DNA from: Isoetes taiwanensis
Taxonomy: Eukaryota > Streptophyta > Lycopodiopsida > Isoetales > Isoetaceae
Assembly: GCA_021234155.1 (NCBI GenBank)
Contig: JAJEKV010000006.1
Location: 27,743,754 to 27,807,753 of the forward strand
Length of the DNA: 64,000 bases
Direction: 5' to 3'
Every line of letters begins with the position of its first letter. Position 1 is the first letter of the stretch. The translations under genes were made by a program, and so were the position numbers. The notes under the pieces were generated by a model. It made no database searches, had not been told where the DNA came from, and saw nothing but the letters and a program-made list of their open reading frames with translations. This document shows, in pieces, positions 56,253-64,000 of this stretch.

Positions 56253-58739
56253 CGGCAAGGCCTGACAATCAGCTTCCATTGGTAGCTCCTCCCTCGAGCT
56301 AGCAGTCCTCAATATAAGATACCAAGAGTTAGGCTCTAGGATAGTAACAGGCTATTGAATAAGAACAGAAGAAGCTCTAGGAAAAAGTAATGGCTTTCTT
56401 AGAATTAGATTCAAGAGCGAATGTGCAGAGCAGTCTTCTTGACCCCCTATCACTCTTTCGGCTATATCTCTTTTAATTGGATGATTCATGGAAAGTGCAA
56501 CCTTAATTCGGAAACTAGACTCCGAGCCGGTTCCAAGGAAGTAAGAATCGCCTCCATCAGAGCTCTAGTTGCCGAGATATATGTAACTGAAGTTCAGGGT
56601 CTATTTATAGGCCTCTGCTACGACTTTAGCCCTTTTTTATTTTGCTAAACCTTTTCAGCATCATAAATATAGACCATAGGTTGCCTTTATTGCCTTTCCT
56701 TGCCAATACTTTGCCAAACTTAGACACCGACGCTAGTCCACCAAGACTAACATCCAAGACCACTCCCTCGAGCTACCATATTCATAACAATTCTTCCATT
56801 TTTGGAAGCAACTGACCTCAGTTGTAAACCTCAAATTAAGCACCAATTCAATGAGCACCAACTCAATTTGTACATGAGCACTAACTCAATCCATTTTAAG
56901 GACCAAAGGCTAAGATTATGATCTCATAAATAGCACTAACTATTTATGACAATCACAACAGTTGTGGCTAAAGATTAAGATAAAGATTCAAGGAAAGATT
57001 TGATTATTCTTTTGAGATATATTAGCAAAGCTTAAGATCTACTAGATAAAATTTAAGTTTTAAGATAAAGGCAACATTAAGAAAAGATCAAGGGTTCCGT
57101 TGAAGCACCGACTCCAACCAGTAGCACCAACTACTGCTCAAAGCTCTAGACATCAATCTAGAATTTGAATGTCATCCTTTAACATCAACACTTATGGCAC
57201 CAACCATTGTGCAACTATTAATGGCATGATCATTCATTAGAAGGAAGCAACACAATCATAAAATAGATTTACAATTTCTTATAGACAGGTATTCATTATC
57301 AAGACATCTTACTAAAACAATGGGCCGCACTTTACATTGTTTAGAATTCGTTTAGTTTAGAATAGTTCAAGATATGTCAAGGATAGAGAGTTCAGATAAA
57401 GATTGATCCATCCACCATAAATACGCCCTCTGTAGATGCAAGAAAAGTTTCAACGGAGATCCATTCTGGCCAAGGAGATGGATTGTCAGTTCTGGTTAGG
57501 CTTGATTGGAAGGAGATCCATTTTGGCAAATGAAATGGATTGGTAAGAAAGATTAGGTTCAATTCCTTCTGCTTATTCCACGTCACCAATCACCTGCACC
57601 TATATGTTTTCTGCAACAAATAATTTTGTCGTACCGATATCCAAAGATTGATTACTCTAGGTAGAATTGGATTGGAAAGAATGTTCCAAGAAGTTAAAAT
57701 TTTAAATTCATAGAAAGAAGATCATTTAGATTCTCAGGAGGAGGAATTCTATTCCAGTTTGCAATCACTAGCACCAATTAGATGACTTACAAACATCAGG
57801 AATAGCCAGAATAAGGTTCTCTATTCCTGTTTGCAAATCTCCAGCACCAACTGGAAGTCTTTGCAAACTTTAGGAATAGCTTGGCTCTGATACCAATTGT
57901 TATGGATCATACCAATGAACCATACCTTTTATATCCCTGAAACCTTATTTAAGGCTTCTCAATTAATTCATGGTCTCCCAATCTGTAATCCATCCAGAAT
58001 TGCTATATAATCCACAATCAAACTGTTAGCAATGACAAAAGATCTCTATTTGAAACAAACATACAATATGAGTTACATGGATAACTCAGATTGGCCAAGC
58101 TTTAGTTCACCAAAACTAGAGCTAACTCAAGATGCAATAACCAATGTATGATAGTTCACCACCCAAGGGTCATTCGTCATTTGCTAAGAATTTGTAGAAT
58201 TATGGCAAGGCCTGACAATCAGCTTCCACTGGTAGCTCCTCCCTCGAGCTAGCAGTCCTCAATATAAAACACCAAGAGTTAGGCTCTAGGATAGTAACAG
58301 GCTATTGAACAAGAACAGCAGAAGCTCTAGGAAAAAGTAATGGCTTTCTTAGAATCAGATTCAAGAGCGAATGTATAGAGCAGTCTTCTTGACCCCCTAT
58401 CACTCTTCTGGCTATATCTCTCTTAATCGGATGACTCACGAAAAGTGCCACCTGAATTCGAAAACTAGACTCCGAGCCGGTTCCAAGGAACTAAGAATCG
58501 CCTCCATCAGAGCTCTAGTTGCCAAGAAATATGTAACTGAAGTTCAGGGTCTATTTATAGGCCTCTGCTACGACTTTAGCCCTTTTTTATTTTGCTAAAC
58601 CTTTTCAGCATCATAAATATAGACCATAGGTTGCCTTTATTGCCTTTCCTTGCCAATACTTTGCCAAACTTAGACACCCACGCTAGTCCACCAAGACTAA
58701 CATCCAAGACCACTCCCCCGAGCTACCATATTCATCACA
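56253..58739 (-). mobile_element. Short LTR element with truncated 3' LTR, minus strand
   Basis: The right repeat, 57898-58739 (842 bp), begins tgttatggatcatacc and ends in ttcatcaca. Its end matches the left repeat, 56253-56789, which lacks the first 306 bases. On the minus strand the sequence after the right LTR is ttggtatcagagccaagc (57885-57898), an iMet-type primer-binding site. So the element is minus, its 5' LTR is the right copy and its 3' LTR is truncated. The interior (1.1 kb) has no gag or pol reading frame, as in TRIM/LARD-type derivatives. The interior has repeated words such as gcaccaactc/gcaccaatt (56830-57900). Confidence 0.75.
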
Positions 58740-58968
58740 GGAGGATAGGTTTTGCCAGTGTTGCCACTAGGGCGCCATTGAAGATGAATTTCATGCCCTT
58801 CTGGTCTGCCCAGCGTTTGACCATATCCGGGTGCAGTATATTCGTTTAGTTGTGCCTGACCAGCCGCTGCATGAGTTATTGAATACGGCTTCCACGGGCT
58901 TGTTGGGGTCATACCTCCAGGAGGCTATGGATACACGAACTCAGTTGTGTCCTCTAGGGCAGTACTGA
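58740..58968 (+). pseudogene. LINE ORF2 C-terminal Cys/His fragment
   Basis: The plus strand reads EDRFCQCCH, stop, GAIEDEFHALLVCPAFDHIR, then VVPDQPLHELLNTASTGLLG, then SYLQEAMDTRTQL and a stop at 58966-58968. The pattern C-x2-C...ED.FH.L..CP...R is the end region of LINE ORF2 proteins, with one in-frame TAG. It directly abuts the LTR element to its left, and a LINE-like 3' region with a (TATTC)n tail follows 45 bases after the stop. Confidence 0.7.
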
Positions 58969-59012
58969 ATTGTCCTATAGAACTGTACAATGTACTAGTA
59001 TACTTATTGCTG

Positions 59013-59157
59013 CTAAGGTTTTTCCCTCGAAAACCCTTCGAGGTGGGGTTTTTTAATCCTGACAGTAATATGCTTGCTGCTCTCTTTTTATTTTGGTCCC
59101 ATAGGCCAATTGGTCTTCGTGGATGATAAAAAACCTATTCTATTCTATTCTATTCTC
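59013..59157 (+). mobile_element. LINE/SINE 3' region with (TATTC)n tail, copy 12 (reference copy)
   Basis: The order is gctaaggtttttccctcgaa, aacccttcgaggtggggttt, tttaatcctgacagtaatat, ttggtcccataggccaattg, gtcttcgtggatgataaaaa, then tattctattctattctattct. Because it follows the LINE C-terminal fragment without a gap, it is probably that LINE's 3' UTR. Other copies would then be 5'-truncated insertions or SINEs borrowing the same end. The stem cctcga...tcgagg near the start could fold. Confidence 0.7.
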
Positions 59158-59159
59158 TG

Positions 59160-60233
59160 AAAATCCATACATCTTGAGCTCTTTTTGCAGATACATCTTG
59201 AGATTTTTTTCAGATAACCGCCCTTCCTTCGTTCGACTTGCTTAGGGTTTTTTCTCGATTTGACCTGTTGGATGAAAAGTGATAAGAGATTTCACCCAAT
59301 CCGACATGTCGAATCGGATTGCAGTTCTTTCCTTACAGTTTTATAGGACATGCATTTGTGGGAATTGCGGCCATTTAGATTTGACAGTTTATACATCATC
59401 GATTACGTTTAGAATAGTCAAGACTCATATTCATAGCTCACAGAGTTTACAGTAAAGATCTGAAAGATTCGCATTCTCTACACCTGGAATTAACCCATCA
59501 GTATTTTTCAAGCAGACTTGGGCCTCCAAGAATCCCCTCACTCCTACAGTAGATCGATCAAGTAAGTTCTCAGAAGATATTCTGGTTTAAAGATTTTGCA
59601 AACCAAAACTGCCATTTCCTTCCCTCTCGCATTCCTGCATTTAGCATTCAACAAACACCTGCATTCAGCATTCAACGTTATACAAGGGAAAAACCATTTC
59701 TTTGGAGAAGGACCTGGCAACTTAGCTAGAAGCGGGCTCTCATTTCCCAGAATCCAGTGACTCCATCTTTTTCCCTCTTATTTGAAATTCCTTTTGCAAG
59801 AGCAGATCTGGAGAACGCTTAAGGGTAGGCCTGCAGGGCAATCCATCGAACCTGCCTGGAGCTTTGTGCTGAGGCAGGAGTCCCTGGGGGGATCCCGCTG
59901 CTGGTCGGACCAGGGCTACACTCTTCCTCTGTACACGGCCATGCATGCAGGCCAGTGCCCTTTTTAAGGGAAATTTTTTCTTTTTTCTTTTCTTTTGCCA
60001 GTGCCCTTTTTAAGGGAAATTTTTTCTTTTTTCTTTTCTTTTTCTTTCTTTTTTTAGCACGTTTGCACAAACACAAGTTGACACTTTGAAGCAATTTTAG
60101 AGTATCCACATTGCTGCCGACTAGAATTTTTGTCCACGTGGATACACCTACAACCGTTGGATTTCATCTACGGCTGAGGAAATTCATGGAAATTCCAATG
60201 TTCAGGGTAGTTAGGAGCGCTTGAGGATCGATC
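59160..60233. other. Mostly unassigned; contains a 47-bp tandem repeat at 59951-60045
   Basis: The phrase ccagtgccctttttaaggga, then aattttttctttttt and cttttctttt, occurs twice in a row (period 47). The CT-rich run and gene-poor sequence around it carry no recognised gene. Confidence 0.5.
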
Positions 60234-60625
60234 GTTCTTCTATTTTTTTTTCCTTTACAGACAGCATGCGAGGTTATGCATCTTCGGGACTAGAGAGTCA
60301 GAGTGGAGCATATGCAAAACATCGCAGTATCAGGAGTTCTGCCCCTACAATCAAATCGCCTTGTAATCCAATGTAAAAATCTATTTCGGTGTGGCAACAA
60401 GCAATAGCACAGGGTATTCTTTGTGGGCCATGCAAAGATCATAAGGCCACATTATTCTGGTGGGCAAGATCTGCTGGCTTGAGCCAGCTTACAAAACTGG
60501 CTCATATGATTGGAAAATCTATCCGGCCTACAGAATATTAAGATTATAAATTCCTCTCTGTCGACTGGGGATAAGCATGTTGCCTGGCTTTGGAATTGGC
60601 TTCTATTTACATAGTTTACAGAGCT
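60234..60625 (+). repeat. 390-bp segment, copy 1 (pairs with 62153-62541)
   Basis: Both copies begin with ttcttctatttttttt, then an acceptor-like ttacag/cgcag, then acagc.... A 36-codon open stretch GYASSGLESQSGAYAKH...SSAPTIKSP runs through both, with mainly conservative changes. A one-base length difference before it shifts the frame relative to the acceptor. The second half (ggtattctttgtgggccatg, catatgattggaaaatctat, tttggaattggcttctattt) is shared too. It may be a duplicated exon plus intron, or a dispersed repeat. I do not recognise the protein. Confidence 0.7.
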
Positions 60626-61042
60626 GTTTTTTAATCTTCCGGATATCAAGATGATTACGAGGTGGTGCATAAGCTTGGAAGGGACAAGCATATCGAAGTA
60701 TTTGAGGGGATTAATTTTGCCAAGTTTTCAGATGGATCTTATATAGGTTGCTCCAGTGTTTGAATTCAAAGGGGAAACTCTGCCTTCACTATCCAAGGAT
60801 CCATAGGATTGTGTATACTGTGGTTCTTGGCAAAGTAGACTTAGACATGTAAAGCTGCCGCTGCTTCTTCTTCGTCTAAAAAATATCGTAGTTATGTGGA
60901 CTCTAGGTTATGAATTATCGATGTGTGTCCATAAAAGAAGAGGAAGATTGATTTCTAAATTCGACACTGTGATGTTGGCTTGTAGTCGTTTTTGTCTGAT
61001 ACTATTGTTTGGTCTTTTAGAGCACAAGAAATGAGATCATAA

Positions 61043-61120
61043 ATGGAACCCCGAAATAAGAAGGAGAAAGGAAAGCCCCAACAGACTCAGCTAAGGCCGC
61101 CAGCCAGGAAAACGAGTAAG
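61043..61120 (+). other. Possible first exon of unknown gene
   Basis: An ATG begins a lysine-rich 26-codon stretch (MEPRNKKEKGKPQQTQLRPP...KTSK) followed by a donor-like AAG/GTAGAT. It would join in phase with the acceptor before 62179 (the second copy of the 390-bp segment). This is only a splice-consistency guess. Confidence 0.25.
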
Positions 61121-62152
61121 GTAGATAATTTGTTCTATGGGTCTTGTAGAAAAGAGTCAGAGATGAAGAGGGCATCTCTGTTTTGAACATTTTTTGGCCG
61201 TTAAGAATCGTTTTTGCAAATCAACAACGCATTGGGTTCCTTGCTCATGCCATAGCCAGCATCCACAGATTTTTCCACTACTCGGGATCCAGTTCATGAA
61301 TGAATCGGTAAAGAAAACAAGATAGAGACGCATTCACCTATAAGCAAAAATTTTGGCAAAGAAGAAATGGTGGAGAGCAACAAATTGACGAGGTAATCTA
61401 CTTGAAGCTCTATGTACTTTTGATGGCATGTTTTAGAGATTCTATTCTATACAATTTTGTCAATACTTCATTATGGGTGGGCAGTTACTATATCATTCCC
61501 CTCCAAACTTTGCATGCAATCTAATTGCATCCTGATGCAAATGACTAGGCTTTTGAACATTCTAGATATTAGCAAATCTTTTTTCAGTTTATTCCTAATG
61601 GATGAGCAAACTTTTTGGTTTTTAGTTTGAAAGCCCATGAGACGGTTACAGAAGCCAGCTCGATGATCTTTTGTCTATGGTTTCTTCTAAGCATTTAAAT
61701 GTGCAGCCTAACCCGTGATGCCAAGATCTTCATATGACAATGGCAAGCACTGGCTTACATATGTGAGAAGCACAAACGATGGCAAAGTTTTTGGCAATAG
61801 TCTGGATCTATCATAGATGCAATAACATAAAGCTTCTGATTCATTTGTCCTTCTCATGCACAATCTAAAGGAATGTTTCTTGACGTAATGCACCTAAATC
61901 TGCAAGTTGTTCTTGGCCATGGCCATCACAGGTTTATGTGGTTGCTCCTTGTAAGATTGCTTGCTTTAATTATAAATTTCAGTCCTACTTTTTCATTGTT
62001 ACCGCAACATAAATACAAATTCCATTTTATTTTGGCAAGCTCTTCCATCCCTCCCACATTTTGCTTCTATTTCTGCGGCCATGGATATGGCAATGGCCAT
62101 TGATTTTGTTACATCTATTTTGGCCCTTTGGATTTTTTTTTTTATTTCCTTA
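61121..62152. other. No gene recognised
   Basis: Low-complexity AT-rich sequence lies between the two 390-bp copies. Short frames on either strand have no motif. Confidence 0.35.
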
Positions 62153-62541
62153 TTCTTCTATTTTTTTCTTCGCAGACAGCGCGCGGGGGTTATGCATCTT
62201 CAGGACCGGAGAGTCAGAGTGGAGCATATGCAAAACATCACAGTGTGAGGAGTTCTGCCCCTACAGTCAAATCGCCTTGAAATCCAACGTAAGAATCTAT
62301 TTCTGTCTGGCAACAAGTAGTAGCACAGGGTATTCTTTGTGGGCCATGCAAAGATCATAAGGCCACATTATTCTGGTGGGCAAGATCCACTGGTTTGAGC
62401 CAGCTTACAAAACTGGCTCATATGATTGGAAAATCTATCCGCCCAAGGAATATTAAGATTATGAATTGCTCTCTGTCCACTGGGGTAAGCATGCTGCTTG
62501 GCTTTGGCATTGGCTTTTATTTACATAGTTTACAGAACTGC
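62153..62541 (+). repeat. 390-bp segment, copy 2
   Basis: It is about 90% like copy 1, with substitutions such as cta/ccg and atc/gtg in the open stretch. The stop comes earlier (SP then TGA). The acceptor-like tcttcgcag/acagc is well formed. The distance to copy 1 is 1.92 kb. Confidence 0.7.
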
Positions 62542-64000
62542 ACTTGCCTGATTGGATGTAAGTTGGATATTTATACAGGGCCATAAAAGTTTTCAAAAGA
62601 AAAAAGATGCTTCAAGAGAATTTGGCGACGTGGACAGCAATGCTTACTGGTTGTGTGTGTAATATAATAATTTAAGGGCCTGTCAATTTCAAGCAAATGC
62701 AGTGCAGGATATCATAGTCTGTTCTATGAAGTTTGCTCATGCTGAGAAAACTAGTCCATGAAATGCAGTTGGGACTAGGATTGAGCGGGACTAGGATTGA
62801 ACTAAAACAGACTCGCCCCTTTTTGGTGACAAATTTCCTTTGTAAGATGTTCTGCTACTAATTTTGAATTGTTCTGCAGAAAAGCAGAGATTTTGCTCTC
62901 AGACTAGGCCATTCCAGATGAGCAAACTTGCCCTGTGTTTTCTTATTTGTACAATTTTGTTTAGGTTCTTTGACAGTACGTGCATTTTCAGTTTGCCTCT
63001 GTGGTAGCTTCCTATTGCCCAGCGTATTGAAGCGTATTGAACGAAATTGTATATGCTCTTGCCAATGTAGTATTTCTAGTATTTTCAATCCAGTAGACTT
63101 GTTAATAGATGCTCAAGCCTTGTAATCAATATTATCTTCAGTCATAGCACCTTTGGTACACTATGGCTTATACGGTGGCAGTCAACGAGTAAGTAGACCA
63201 TGCTGGAAGCATTCTCTAAACATTTGTCGTTCCTGGTTTCTATAAATTAAGCACCTTCTGTCTCATGATGCTAAATTTCGCATGCCACAGCCATCTGAGA
63301 AGATCCATTGCCAAACGAAATGGAGCCTTGTTCAACTTAAATTTTTAGCTTAGCTTACTAGGTTCACTGGGCTTTTTTTTCTATCTGCAGAATAGTTGCG
63401 ACTAGTTGCGACTGCAGTATTTTAACTTTGTGGACAGGGAGCTGGAGGTATACTTCGTTGTTTTGGTAAACTTGCAGTCCTCATGAACTCCAAATAAGTT
63501 TATTCGTATGATTTTAAAATTCATATTTTTGCATGAGAAAGTTAAAATTGAATTTGAGTTCTTATGTATTTGCCATTACCATCTTCAGCCATAGGAAGGA
63601 TTTTGTGTGTAGTAAATGGGTTGCATCCAACCAATAATCAATTCTATTTTTAGCTGCATTTGAAGGAATATTAATTGTTTATCGCTGATGATGACCCAAA
63701 CAGGATATCTGGTATAATGTACAACATCTGGTATAAGGTACAACATATATGTACTTAAGCGCATGGAACTATCTTATATGGCAGAGGCTTCATTCGTCCC
63801 AGAAGTGTTTAGCATTAGGGTTATCATGTGCAGTAATTTTTATAAGTATAACTGCAATATTGATGGGAAATCGCCTTCTGGTTACAGCTTGACTAGATTA
63901 GCAACACAACAAGAAAGAACCATGTTCGGATGAGCATTGTTTCCAGTAGTGTACAAACAATTTCAAGGTAAATGATGAATTAATGTTGATGGTGCATAGC
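62542..64000. other. No gene recognised to the window end
   Basis: The AT-rich sequence contains short duplications such as gggactaggattgagc/gggactaggattgaac (62768-62800), agcgtattga (63019-63040), tagttgcgac (63394-63412) and ggtataatgtacaacatctg/ggtataaggtacaacatata (63711-63749). No reading frame longer than 76 codons and no motif were seen. Confidence 0.4.

Noticed and set aside
21078-60260. USP gene continuing by a 39-kb intron into the 390-bp segment
   Set aside because: The reading-frame phases do not match in either copy, and minus-strand genes and elements lie between.
60234-62541. 390-bp pair as LTRs of a small element
   Set aside because: The ends do not start TG and finish CA, there is no primer-binding site, and the first 15 bases look like a splice acceptor.

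Overview
This window looks like nuclear DNA of a land plant with a large, repeat-rich genome. The evidence is the intron-bearing plant-type gene fragments (a universal stress protein domain gene and a phospholipase D alpha-like pseudogene), Ty1/copia-type and other LTR retrotransposons, LINEs and a Helitron-type end. Most of it is AT-rich and non-coding. A seed-free plant such as a fern would fit, but the sequence does not prove that. I see no rRNA or true tRNA gene, no CRISPR array and no organellar insert.

Layout. 1-4.2 kb: AT-rich DNA, a diverged tandem repeat and a frameshifted copia gag/protease remnant. 4.7-5.6 kb: a decayed LTR fragment. 6-8.8 kb: a LINE ORF1-like fragment and a cluster of short retroelement 3' ends with pentanucleotide tails. 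8.9-13.4 kb: a nearly complete but dead LINE on the minus strand (ORF1-like, endonuclease, reverse transcriptase, C-terminal zinc-finger region). 13.9-14.2 kb: two tRNA-like SINE units. 18.7-21.1 kb: the only protein gene that looks intact, a four-exon universal stress protein domain gene whose stop codon touches an (AGAAT)n tail. 22.7-23.5 kb: a SWIM zinc-finger fragment, a LINE RT fragment and a Helitron-like 3' end. 28.5-30.6 kb: a phospholipase D pseudogene on the minus strand with a later internal duplication. 32.2-48.2 kb: nested LTR retrotransposons, including an element with LTRs of about 4.3 kb. 48.2-53.1 kb: two copies of a 1.9-kb repeat, the second ending in poly(A). 53.9-56.3 kb: a histone H3-like reading frame with a long unrelated N-terminal extension, then a frame-broken acidic reading frame of unknown function. 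56.3-59.2 kb: a short minus-strand LTR element next to a LINE C-terminal fragment with its 3' end. 60-64 kb: a duplicated 390-bp segment and otherwise unassigned sequence.

There is no operon-like cooperation between genes here; the window is mainly a record of nested insertions and duplications. The three most unusual signals are the long-tailed H3-like reading frame, the pentanucleotide tails shared by several retroelement types, and the strong clustering of differences between long repeat copies around CG/CHG-like positions.
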